Shown: positions 7,241 to 15,672, numbered from the stretch's first letter. The stretch: 19,091 nt of DNA from an uncultured Collinsella sp. (GCA_902464495.1 CABQJK010000036.1:1-19091); one strand, 5' to 3'. The notes: generated from the letters alone by a model not told the origin. Made by a program: numbers and translations.

Positions 7241-8458
7241 TCAACGGTCATCGTCCTTCAGCAAGCGCCACAGCGTTGTTCGGCTTATGCCCAGCACCTC
7301 CGCCGCACGGGTTCGGTTGCCGTGGAGATGATCTACAACCAGATGCGCGATATCTCGCTCGGTATCGGCCAACGGTCGCAGGATATACAGGTCGCTTTCG
7401 AGTGTCGGGGCGCCAAAGGTTGCGGTCTTAATCACGTCCTCTTGGGCGAGCACTTCCTCCGCCACAGCGCGGTCCACCGTGCCCGCCCCCACCAATATAT
7501 ACAGCCGTTCCGAGACCTCGCGGAGCTGCAGATAGTTGCGGGGCCAGCGGTACGCGTCAAGCGTCTTCGCCGCGGCGGCGGACAGCGCGGGCACTGCCGT
7601 CCCAAATGCATCAGCGAGATATTCCAAATAGCGCGCAACCTTCGTCGACGCGGCTCCCTGCTCGGCAATCGCCGGCGCCACGCTCACCGCACAGGCGAAG
7701 CGCTCGGTCACAAAGGCGGCTTGATCACTTTCGCTGCCACCCGGCATGTCATTCGCCGTCAGCACCACATGGCAGCGCGTCGCCAACGCGGTGTCGGCCA
7801 TCGTGGAAACGAGCTCGCGGAGGCGCTGGGGGCCAACCGCATTCCAGCCCGCAATGCAAAGTGTCAGCCCTGTTTGGAACAGCGGCGATTCGGAGCTTTT
7901 GAGCACATGGCGCCAACCGCGATCGGTAAGCTCATCGAGCGCAACGGAAACAAAGGGCTGATCGGCAAAAGGGCCATCCAGATAGAGGCGCTTGGCGATC
8001 TCGACCTGACCCGCTCCCAGCTCGCCCTCGAGCATAAGGGGCACACCGCGCGCGTAGCTCTCGGCGACCGGCGCAGCCACCGAGGCCGCCCCCTCAACGA
8101 TGCCGTACGCACTCGATTCGTAGCGGGCCTCAACTTCGTCGGCGTTGAGCCACTCGATGCCCGCATGCGCCGCGGCGCCGCGCACCTCGCGAACCACGAC
8201 GACCCAAAGGCCCCCGTCCTCTTTGTCGGTGGGGCGAACGGTCAGGCTCAGACGCGTACCCGCACGTCCCATAACCAGACGCGCGCCGTCTCCTATACGG
8301 TCGAGGCGTTCGGCAACAAAAGCTGCCACATCCCGCTCAAGCGCCGCGTCACTCATGGTCGAAATCGCGACGTCCCCACGCGCATCAATTGCCAATGCCG
8401 AGGCCCCGGCAGCAGCCAGGGCCTCGGTCAAGATGTTCAGCTTGGCATCGCTGTCCAT
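7241..8458 (-). CDS. Fis-type regulator with decayed sigma54-activator ATPase domain
   Basis: A 405-residue regulator with the layout of sigma54 enhancer-binding proteins. Residues 1-115 are an unassigned sensory region and about 118-320 match the AAA+ domain. Residues 367-401 are a Fis-type helix-turn-helix (NRTRAAEVLGISRTTLWRLL). Key residues are missing. The Walker A position reads GELGAGQV (145-152) with Gln151 where the ATP-binding Lys should be. The Walker B position reads TLCIAG (199-204) without the Asp-Glu pair, and no GAFTGA loop is visible. The family block WPGNxRxL survives as WPRNYLQL (305-312). It probably binds DNA but neither hydrolyses ATP nor activates sigma54. The start is the ATG at 8458 after AGGGGC; the frame extends further upstream through palindromic non-coding DNA. 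It lies downstream of the YeiH transporter gene in the same direction. Confidence 0.82.
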   Translation of the reverse strand: MDSDAKLNILTEALAAAGASALAIDARGDVAISTMSDAALERDVAAFVAERLDRIGDGARLVMGRAGTRLSLTVRPTDKEDGGLWVVVVREVRGAAAHAGIEWLNADEVEARYESSAYGIVEGAASVAAPVAESYARGVPLMLEGELGAGQVEIAKRLYLDGPFADQPFVSVALDELTDRGWRHVLKSSESPLFQTGLTLCIAGWNAVGPQRLRELVSTMADTALATRCHVVLTANDMPGGSESDQAAFVTERFACAVSVAPAIAEQGAASTKVARYLEYLADAFGTAVPALSAAAAKTLDAYRWPRNYLQLREVSERLYILVGAGTVDRAVAEEVLAQEDVIKTATFGAPTLESDLYILRPLADTERDIAHLVVDHLHGNRTRAAEVLGISRTTLWRLLKDDDR

Positions 8459-8479
8459 GATTTGCCCCTGTCCGCGGCG

Positions 8480-8505
8480 ACGTGCAACCGCCGACGGTCG
8501 CACGT
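8480..8505. promoter_or_regulatory. 26-bp imperfect palindrome upstream of the Fis-type regulator
   Basis: ACGTGC-N14-GCACGT is symmetric at 22 of 26 positions, with an inner CCG/CGG pair. It lies 21 bases before the regulator's ATG. Its size suits a dimeric helix-turn-helix protein, so autoregulation is plausible. It could instead be a leader-RNA hairpin that hides the ribosome site. Confidence 0.4.
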
Positions 8506-8601
8506 CCGAGTGTTTCAAAATTGAACGATATTGCTCACCAAACACTATAGGACAGAAAGCGACGTCCTGCGAGTATAGGTGTTGCCCCGCATCGCCATCC
8601 T

Positions 8602-8678
8602 GGCGGGGCGATAAGAGCTCTTCGGGACTTATAAACCTGCGGACAAGCCATACCCGCAAGAGCTCCTATCGCTCCACC
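8602..8678. repeat. Large inverted repeat between the YeiH and Fis-type regulator genes
   Basis: CGATAAGAGCTCTT (8609-8622) and AAGAGCTCCTATCG (8658-8671) pair at 13 of 14 positions. The stem extends inward by CGGG/CCCG and outward by several more pairs, giving about 25 pairs around a 26-base loop. A second, smaller hairpin GCCCCGC/GCGGGGC (8584-8609) overlaps its left arm, so the two are mutually exclusive. It lies 48 bases past the transporter's stop and may be a terminator, an attenuator or a mobile palindrome. There is no clear U-tract. Confidence 0.65.
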
Positions 8679-8725
8679 GCAGGTGTGCGGCCGCCAGCAT
8701 GTGGCACGCAAATCGGCTGCCTTGC

Positions 8726-9760
8726 CTACCAGATTCCCAGCACGTGCTGCATTCCCAAACTCATGCACGCAATGCCAATCCAGCAGCAAAAGCCCAGCGC
8801 GATGGGCTTGCCGCCCTTTTTGACCAGCTCGACGATATCGGTATTAAAGCCAATAGCCGCCATGGCCATCACGATAAAGAACTTCGACAGCTCCTTGATG
8901 GGCGCCGTGATGGACACGGGAAGCTGAAGCACCGTGGTGATTACGCTCGCCAGCACAAAGAACAGCACAAACATGGGAAACGCGCGTTTAAGCGAGAACG
9001 TGCTTTTGGCGTCGCCGCCGGCCTTGCGCGCCAGATGCATCTGCCAGCATGCGAGGACCAACGTGATGGGAATAATGGCCAGCGTCCTGGTGAGCTTGAC
9101 CACCGTAGCGCTCTCGAGCACATTGGCGCCGGGATGCATGCTGTCCCAAGCGCTCGCCGCAGCCGTTACGGACGAGGTGTCGTTGATGGCGGTGCCGGCA
9201 AACAGGCCAAAGCCCTCGTTGGTCAGCCCGAGCATACCGCCGAGCGTTGGAAACACGAGCGCCGCGATAACGTTAAACAGGAAGATGACCGAAATAGCCT
9301 GGGCAATCTCGCGATCGTCGGCATCGATGACGGGCGCGGTAGCGGCGATGGCTGAACCGCCGCAAATCGACGAACCCACACCCACAAGCGTCGCGATCTT
9401 ACCCGGCACGTTCATAACGCGGCAGAGCACAAAGGCGATGACAAGCGAGGTCGAGATCGTCGCCACGATAATCGGCAGCGACTGGGCGCCCTTGGACAGA
9501 ATCTGGGAGAGGTTCATGCCAAAGCCAAGCAGGATAACCGCGTACTGCAAGACTTTTTTAGACGTATAGGTGACACCGGCGGCGAGCTGTTCGCGATGAT
9601 TCTTGGGAAAGACGAGCGCCAGAACCATGCCAAAGAGGATGGCGAATACCGGCCCACCGACCACCTCAATCTGTTTGCCGAGCAGCGTTGCGGGGATAGC
9701 GATGATCAGGCAGAACAAGACGCCCTTCCAGCGCTCGCGTACGATATTCGCCAGTTGCAT
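8726..9760 (-). CDS. YeiH-family (putative sulfate exporter family) membrane transporter
   Basis: A 344-residue integral membrane protein with about ten hydrophobic helices and short loops. It carries the two conserved family blocks, GVGSSICGGSAIAATAP (127-143) and FAGTAINDTSSVTAA (187-201), which define the YeiH/UPF0324 group. The family name 'sulfate exporter' is a prediction; sulfonate-breakdown and sulfur-compound contexts are known but the substrate is not settled. The start is the ATG at 9760, with AAGGA about 8 bases upstream. The gene is divergent from a GntR regulator across a 163-base gap and is followed by the Fis-type regulator, so it is probably controlled by one or both. Confidence 0.92.
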   Translation of the reverse strand: MQLANIVRERWKGVLFCLIIAIPATLLGKQIEVVGGPVFAILFGMVLALVFPKNHREQLAAGVTYTSKKVLQYAVILLGFGMNLSQILSKGAQSLPIIVATISTSLVIAFVLCRVMNVPGKIATLVGVGSSICGGSAIAATAPVIDADDREIAQAISVIFLFNVIAALVFPTLGGMLGLTNEGFGLFAGTAINDTSSVTAAASAWDSMHPGANVLESATVVKLTRTLAIIPITLVLACWQMHLARKAGGDAKSTFSLKRAFPMFVLFFVLASVITTVLQLPVSITAPIKELSKFFIVMAMAAIGFNTDIVELVKKGGKPIALGFCCWIGIACMSLGMQHVLGIW

Positions 9761-9904
9761 ATGGGATTCCTTCTTTCTCTTTCACGTTTGCGACGGCTTA
9801 TGATACGGCAACATTGGGCATAGCCTTGCGCAAATACAGACTAAGATGCCGCAATAGTTCTCGGGCGACAGCCGAATTACCCTCCGCGGAGAGCTGATTC
9901 GCGG

Positions 9905-9910
9905 CATAAT
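9905..9910 (+). promoter_or_regulatory. Candidate -10 element of the GntR gene
   Basis: CATAAT matches five of six -10 positions, but no -35 is visible 16-18 bases upstream. Initiation would fall only a few bases before the ATG at 9924, where no Shine-Dalgarno sequence exists. That would give an almost leaderless mRNA. The rest of the 9761-9923 divergent region shows no clear palindrome to me. Confidence 0.3.
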
Positions 9911-9923
9911 TAACAACTGACAT

Positions 9924-10655
9924 ATGAGTTTGATAGAACAGTTGCGAGGCGCTATGGAAGAATCGATGCACGTCGGCGAGCAGGAAACGAGCCTACAGGA
10001 CCAGTCCTACCACACCATTCGACGCAAAATCGTCTACCTGGACTATAAGCCGGGCGAAAAGCTGGGCGTCAAGCAGCTTTGCGATGACCTGGACATGGGT
10101 CGCACGCCCGTGCGCGAGGCTTTGGTTCGCTTGGCGCAGGAAGGCCTGGTGCGCACCGTGCCCCAGAGCGGCACCTACGTCTCACCCATCAACCTCACCC
10201 TTGCCGAGAGTGCCTGTTACATCCGCGAGCATCTGGAAAAGCAGGTGATTGTGGAGTGCTGTGCGCGCGCCACGTCGGCCGGCATCGAGCAGCTCGACCG
10301 CGCCATCGTGCTGCAGGAAAAGGCCATGGCCGAAGAGGATCGCATCGGCTTCTTTTTGAGCGACAACCTCATGCATCACATGATTTTTAGCATCGCATGC
10401 CGCAGCACCGTGTGGTCGTGGCTCGAGGAGACCAATGCCGACCTGGAGCGCTTCCGCTGGCTGCGCGCCGCCACGCAGGTTCTCGACAATCAGGACATCG
10501 TGAACGAGCACAAGCAGATTCGCCGCGCTATCGCCGGTCGCGACCCCATCGAAGCGAGCTTTTTGGTCAGCAAGCACCTGCACATGATGTTCCGCAACCA
10601 AACCGAGGTTCTGGACCAGTTCCCCGAGTACTTCGAGACCAGCAAGCTCCGCTAA
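9924..10655 (+). CDS. GntR-family regulator, FadR/FCD subfamily
   Basis: A 243-residue two-domain regulator. The N-terminal winged helix spans about 25-88, with the signature LCDDLDMGRTPVREALVRLAQEGLV and the wing PQSGTYVS. The all-helical FCD ligand domain spans about 95-225. Its usual metal/ligand residues are visible as Asp147-x3-His151, His196 and His218 or His220. FCD regulators respond to organic acids, sugar acids or similar metabolites. The divergent YeiH transporter is the obvious target. The start is uncertain: the ATG at 9924 lacks a ribosome site and fits a leaderless mRNA, while the ATG at 9954 has GCGAGG 4 bases upstream and loses ten residues outside the fold. Confidence 0.9.
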   Translation: MSLIEQLRGAMEESMHVGEQETSLQDQSYHTIRRKIVYLDYKPGEKLGVKQLCDDLDMGRTPVREALVRLAQEGLVRTVPQSGTYVSPINLTLAESACYIREHLEKQVIVECCARATSAGIEQLDRAIVLQEKAMAEEDRIGFFLSDNLMHHMIFSIACRSTVWSWLEETNADLERFRWLRAATQVLDNQDIVNEHKQIRRAIAGRDPIEASFLVSKHLHMMFRNQTEVLDQFPEYFETSKLR

Positions 10656-10662
10656 CCTGCCA

Positions 10663-10701
10663 AAACCACCACAAAGGGGACAGGCACCTTTGTGCTGGTT
10701 T
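10663..10701 (+). repeat. Palindromic repeat R, copy 1
   Basis: A 39-base hairpin unit. The arm AAACCACCACAAAGG pairs with CCTTTGTGCTGGTTT (one mismatch) around the loop GGACAGGCA. It starts 8 bases after the GntR stop, between two convergent genes, and may double as a weak terminator. Copies 2 and 3 are at 12782-12820 and 13011-13049. Confidence 0.9.
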
Positions 10702-10705
10702 CTCC

Positions 10706-10750
10706 GTACAAAAAGGCCCGGCTCCGTCTGATGACGCGGAGCCGGGCCTT
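10706..10750 (-). terminator. Intrinsic terminator of glmS
   Basis: A perfect 14-base-pair stem AAGGCCCGGCTCCG / CGGAGCCGGGCCTT (10713-10750) has a 10-base loop. On the minus strand it is followed by TTTTTGTAC, whereas the plus strand lacks a T-run. It therefore serves glmS, 24 bases past the stop. Confidence 0.93.
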
Positions 10751-10773
10751 GGTCGTTAGAACGGCGGAACCAA

Positions 10774-12621
<1,848 letters not shown>

Positions 12622-12680
12622 AGGATAAATCCCTTCGTTCGCGTGACTGCAAGACGTCCACGCACAAGGGGCGCTGAGAC

Positions 12681-12702
12681 GTACAACGTTCGAGTATTGT
12701 AC
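12681..12702 (-). promoter_or_regulatory. Candidate glmS -10 element inside an inverted repeat
   Basis: On the minus strand TACAAT (12696-12701) matches five of six -10 positions, and the implied leader is about 68 bases. The -35 position is poor. GTACAA (12681-12686) and TTGTAC (12697-12702) form an inverted repeat over it, which could be an operator or a leader hairpin. Confidence 0.35.
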
Positions 12703-12722
12703 TCACGCAAACGCAAGCTGAT

Positions 12723-12754
12723 ATACCAGAAGTGGTATCTCAACTTAGATACCA
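12723..12754. repeat. Tripartite overlapping hairpins upstream of glmS
   Basis: ATACCA (12723-12728) pairs with TGGTAT (12733-12738). The same middle segment, TGGTATCT (12733-12740), also pairs with AGATACCA (12747-12754). Only one of the two hairpins can form at a time. It lies about 100 bases before the glmS ATG, just upstream of its likely promoter. Confidence 0.7.
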
Positions 12755-12776
12755 CCCGATGCACACACGTCCAGCT

Positions 12777-12825
12777 GGTCCAAACCGCCACAATGGGGAC
12801 AGGAACCTTTGTGGTGGTTTGGACC
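12777..12825 (+). repeat. Palindromic repeat R, copy 2
   Basis: The 39-base core is 12782-12820, in the same orientation as copy 1. The left arm differs by two bases (AAACCGCCACAATGG) and the loop reads GGACAGGAA. The symmetric arms here extend outward to GGTCC/GGACC, giving about 20 pairs. Confidence 0.9.
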
Positions 12826-12852
12826 GGAGCGGCGCTCTGTCCCAGCGAAAGA

Positions 12853-12907
12853 TCTCGATCTGTAACATCTGGGGCTCCGGAAGCCGGCTTAGTGTTACAG
12901 ATCGAGA
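12853..12907. repeat. Palindromic repeat P, copy 1
   Basis: The arms TCTCGATCTGTAACA (12853-12867) and TGTTACAGATCGAGA (12893-12907) are perfectly complementary. The 25-base centre contains GGCT/AGCC. It lies in tandem with a second copy 24 bases away. Confidence 0.9.
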
Positions 12908-12931
12908 CATTACAGTTCGGCCCCTGCACTA

Positions 12932-12990
12932 TGTCTCGATCTGTAACAGGCAGAGCCGGTTTTGCCGTCCAGGTGTTACAGATCGAGACA
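12932..12990. repeat. Palindromic repeat P, copy 2
   Basis: The 17-base arms TGTCTCGATCTGTAACA (12932-12948) and TGTTACAGATCGAGACA (12974-12990) are perfectly complementary around another 25-base centre. The centre sequence differs from copy 1 but keeps its length and inner symmetry (GGCA/TGCC). Arms are conserved while centres vary. Confidence 0.92.
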
Positions 12991-13010
12991 ATTGAAGGCC
13001 CAGGCAGCTC

Positions 13011-13049
13011 AAACCACCACAAAGGTGCCTGTCCCCTTTGTGGTGGTTT
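13011..13049 (-). repeat. Palindromic repeat R, copy 3 (inverted)
   Basis: The arms are AAACCACCACAAAGG and CCTTTGTGGTGGTTT, perfectly paired. The loop TGCCTGTCC is the exact reverse complement of the copy 1 loop, so this copy is inverted. With copy 2 it brackets the two P repeats. From here to 13100 no further structure was seen. Confidence 0.92.
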
Positions 13050-13101
13050 GGACTCCGGCGTTTGCCCAGATAAAACCTACCAACACCCTGGGGGCTGGCG
13101 A

Positions 13102-13110
13102 TGCTACAAT
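13102..13110 (+). promoter_or_regulatory. Extended -10 promoter of the LacI-family gene
   Basis: TGCTACAAT is an extended -10 (TGN followed by a five-of-six match), which can work without a good -35; none is visible. The implied leader of about 30 bases contains AAAGGGG before the ATG at 13146. Confidence 0.5.
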
Positions 13111-13145
13111 CTGGCTTGTACTTGAAACGCATCAAAGGGGCCGCT

Positions 13146-14258
13146 ATGGCAAAGGTAAAAATCAGCGACGTCGCGCGCGAGGCCGGGGTTTCGCTGGGCA
13201 CGGTTTCCAACGCGCTCAACCACCCCGAAAAGCTGCGCCCCGAGACCCTCAAGCTCATCAACGAGACCATCAATCGCTTGGGCTACCTGCCCAACCAAAG
13301 CGCTCGCCAGCTGGCCGGCGGCACCACCAAGTCCTTTGGCCTGGTCCTCCCCCGTCTCGATCACGGCTTTTCGCTCCAGATTGCGAGCGGTGCCCACAAC
13401 GAGGCACGCAAGCACGGCTATGACTTGCTCATCGCCAACGCCGACAACGACGACATTCTCGAAGACCATTACCTGCGCTACTTTATGGGCACTCAGATGT
13501 CCGGCGTCATGGTTCAGCCCATGGCATCCCCCGACTGGCACCCGGCCATGACTAAAATGCCCGTGCCCATCGTCTACCTGGACATCCATTGCTCCGAGCC
13601 TGGCTACTATGTGGCTGCCGACAACGAGGCCCAGGGGCGCATTATCGCCGAGCTCGCCATCGCCCGCGGCGCACACCATATCGTCGTTGTGGGTCGAGCG
13701 GCATTTATGCAGCTCACCCTGCGCGTTCTTGGCATCCATAAGGCCCTCGCCCTGCATCCCGATATCAAAATTGAGGTCATTGACGCCGGAGAGTGGAATA
13801 CCGCAGTCGACGGCTACAGCATCGGCGCGCAGATTGCCGAGCGCTCTTCCGACGAGCGCCCCGATTTTGTCATCGGCCTTTCCGATGTATTGGCCTCGGG
13901 CGTTATCTCGGCGTTGATCGACAAAGGCATCTCCGTCCCCGAGCAGGTCCGTGTGGCCGGCTGCGACGGCAACCCACTTGCATGGAGCGGGTCGGTCCCG
14001 CTCACCACGGTAGCACCGCCTGGCTACGAAATCGGCCGCAAGGGCATACAGCTCCTCATTGAGCAGATCGAGAACAAGCCCATCGCCAAGGCCAAACGCG
14101 TGCGCATCGGCTCCGCTGCGCACGCCGTCACCGCGGGCGCGGCAACCAAGGACATCAGCCGCCAAGAGCTCGTACGCCCGTTTTTACTGGAGCGCGCCAG
14201 CACCCAGGCAAGCAGTCACACCGAAGCCACCGCCATCAACCTGGGCGCCTACCTGTAG
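13146..14258 (+). CDS. LacI-family transcriptional regulator
   Basis: A 370-residue regulator. The LacI-type helix-turn-helix is at about 4-30 (KISDVAREAGVSLGTVSNALNHP) and the hinge helix NQSARQLAGG near 50-59. A periplasmic-binding-protein-like sensor domain runs from about 64 to 335, with family landmarks FGLVLP, SGVMVQP and RVAGCDGNPLA. Residues after 335 form an extra polar tail. The ATG at 13146 is chosen from AAAGGGG 5 bases upstream and because the helix-turn-helix begins right after it. The 15-residue in-frame extension upstream covers the promoter. Such proteins usually sense a sugar or nucleoside, but no sugar genes adjoin this one, so its target is unknown. It is divergent from glmS across the palindrome island and ends in its own terminator. 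Confidence 0.93.
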   Translation: MAKVKISDVAREAGVSLGTVSNALNHPEKLRPETLKLINETINRLGYLPNQSARQLAGGTTKSFGLVLPRLDHGFSLQIASGAHNEARKHGYDLLIANADNDDILEDHYLRYFMGTQMSGVMVQPMASPDWHPAMTKMPVPIVYLDIHCSEPGYYVAADNEAQGRIIAELAIARGAHHIVVVGRAAFMQLTLRVLGIHKALALHPDIKIEVIDAGEWNTAVDGYSIGAQIAERSSDERPDFVIGLSDVLASGVISALIDKGISVPEQVRVAGCDGNPLAWSGSVPLTTVAPPGYEIGRKGIQLLIEQIENKPIAKAKRVRIGSAAHAVTAGAATKDISRQELVRPFLLERASTQASSHTEATAINLGAYL

Positions 14259-14302
14259 TAAAAAGCGCCGCAGCGGAAACAGCCCCGCTGTGGCGCTTTT
14301 TA
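14259..14302 (+). terminator. Intrinsic terminator of the LacI-family gene
   Basis: The stem TAAAAAGCGCC-G-CAGCGG / CCGCTG-T-GGCGCTTTTTA begins immediately after the stop. It has a single mismatch and a T-run built into the descending arm. Confidence 0.92.
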
Positions 14303-14345
14303 CTGGCCCCACGCCCATTAGCCAAGGCTACAGCTACGGATATTT

Positions 14346-14406
14346 ATGGAATGCAATCCATATTTTCATGAATTATTTTGATAAAATGGATTCGGTTCCA
14401 TATTTT
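14346..14406 (+). promoter_or_regulatory. AT-rich promoter inside an inverted repeat, upstream of the AAA ATPase
   Basis: TTGATA (14378-14383) and TATTTT (14401-14406) are separated by 17 bases, a good -35 with a fair -10. The arms ATGGAATGCAATCCATATTT (from 14346) and AAAATGGATTCGGTTCCAT (14383-14401) are imperfect inverted repeats, and the right arm covers the promoter spacer. The segment 14331-14450 is far more AT-rich than the rest of the window. Confidence 0.5.
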
Positions 14407-14466
14407 TTGTAATTTCATAAGAATATTGATTTTGCTCCAATGTTTTCAGACCCAGGGAGAGGCTTT

Positions 14467-15672
14467 ATGGATTTGATTGACCGCAAACAGTACCTCGACT
14501 GGCTCATTTTGTGGAAAGACTCGCATGTTATCAAGGTCGTTTCGGGCGTGCGTAGGTCCGGTAAATCGAAGCTATTCGAGATTTACCGTGGTCATTTGCG
14601 CGACCATGGAACCACAGATGCCCAAGTTATATCCCTCAACTTTGAAGATCTGGAGTTCGAGTCTCTTACGTCGTATAGAGCACTCTACGACTACGTTTCC
14701 GCCAGACTCGTCCCCGATAAGATGAACTACGTTTTTCTGGACGAGATACAGCATGTCGAGCACTTCGAAAAAGCCGTCGACAGCCTATTTATCAGGGACA
14801 ATGTCGATCTCTACATAACCGGTTCCAACGCCTATCTGCTCTCGAGCGAGCTGGCAACCTTGCTATCCGGTCGCTACGTAGAGCTCAAGATGCTGCCCCT
14901 CTCCTTTAAAGAGTTTTGCTCGGCAAAAACCAATGGCGGAAAGGCTCCTACCCAGCTGTTTGACGAGTACATCACCCGGGGCTCCTTTCCCTTTATCGCC
15001 GAAACGGGTATCCAGGGCCCCCAGGCGCGCGATTACCTTATGAGCCTCTACGACACCATAGTCATACACGACGTTATCGAACGCTTGAAGGTCTCGGACG
15101 TCTCGACCCTGCGCGATATCACCAAGTTCTTACTCCATAACGTCGGAAGTCGAATCTCGGTTAAAAAAATCTCCGATACGCTCTCGTCCAACGGCAACAA
15201 AACCGACCAGAAAACCGTCGCCAAGTACCTCAAAGGCCTAACAGACAGTCTCGTGCTGTATTCAGCGCCGCGCTACAACGTACGCGGTCGACAGCTTCTT
15301 ACAACAAACGGCAAATACTACGCCGTCGACCTTGGACTTAGAGGCGCTCTCGTCAAAACTCAGAGCAGCGACATCGGTCATATCCTCGAAAATATTGTCT
15401 ATCTCGAGCTCCTACGCCGCGGATACGACGTCTACGTGGGCGATATCGATGATGGGGAAATCGATTTTGTTGCCCTAGGCCCAGACGAGACGGCCTATTA
15501 TCAGGTTTCAGCCACCACGCTTGACGAAACCACCCTCAACCGCGAGTTGGCCCCCTTTAAGAAAGTCCGAGACAACTATCCCAAGACGCTTCTTACGCTC
15601 GACGCGCTATTTGCTGACGCAAACTACGAAGGAGTTCGCAAACGCAACGTAATCGAATGGCTCTTGGAGTAG
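14467..15672 (+). CDS. AAA-family ATPase with DUF4143 C-terminal domain
   Basis: A 401-residue protein of the widespread AAA_14/DUF4143 type. Walker A is GVRRSGKS (27-34), Walker B YVFLDEIQ (88-95), and the sensor-like YITGSNA is at 116-122. A winged-helix-like middle follows (about 215-265, KKISDTLSSNG then TVAKYLKGL). The C-terminal domain is related to restriction-endonuclease folds, here with ENIVYLELLRRGYDV and EIDFVA (331-336), then QVS (346-348) in place of a full ExK, so nuclease activity is doubtful. The biological role of the family is unsettled; it is patchily distributed and often transferred. I start at the ATG at 14467 behind GGGAGAGG. The AT-rich upstream DNA and absence of partner genes suggest a separately acquired single-gene unit. 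Confidence 0.92.
   Translation: MDLIDRKQYLDWLILWKDSHVIKVVSGVRRSGKSKLFEIYRGHLRDHGTTDAQVISLNFEDLEFESLTSYRALYDYVSARLVPDKMNYVFLDEIQHVEHFEKAVDSLFIRDNVDLYITGSNAYLLSSELATLLSGRYVELKMLPLSFKEFCSAKTNGGKAPTQLFDEYITRGSFPFIAETGIQGPQARDYLMSLYDTIVIHDVIERLKVSDVSTLRDITKFLLHNVGSRISVKKISDTLSSNGNKTDQKTVAKYLKGLTDSLVLYSAPRYNVRGRQLLTTNGKYYAVDLGLRGALVKTQSSDIGHILENIVYLELLRRGYDVYVGDIDDGEIDFVALGPDETAYYQVSATTLDETTLNRELAPFKKVRDNYPKTLLTLDALFADANYEGVRKRNVIEWLLE

Noticed and set aside
12622..12700. glmS ribozyme or riboswitch in the glmS leader
   Set aside because: The likely leader is under 80 bases and shows none of the nested pseudoknot pairing of the ribozyme.
12853..12990. Two-unit CRISPR-like array
   Set aside because: The P units are self-complementary hairpins with inner symmetry, there are only two, and no cas genes are nearby.
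13104..14165. A 353-codon open frame antisense to the LacI-family gene
   Set aside because: It is a shadow of the LacI gene, which has a complete helix-turn-helix, ribosome site and terminator.
14467..15672. AAA/DUF4143 protein as a toxin or phage-defence nuclease
   Set aside because: The nuclease-like domain lacks a clear catalytic ExK, there is no partner gene, and the family's role is not established. The gene is kept as an ATPase of unknown role.
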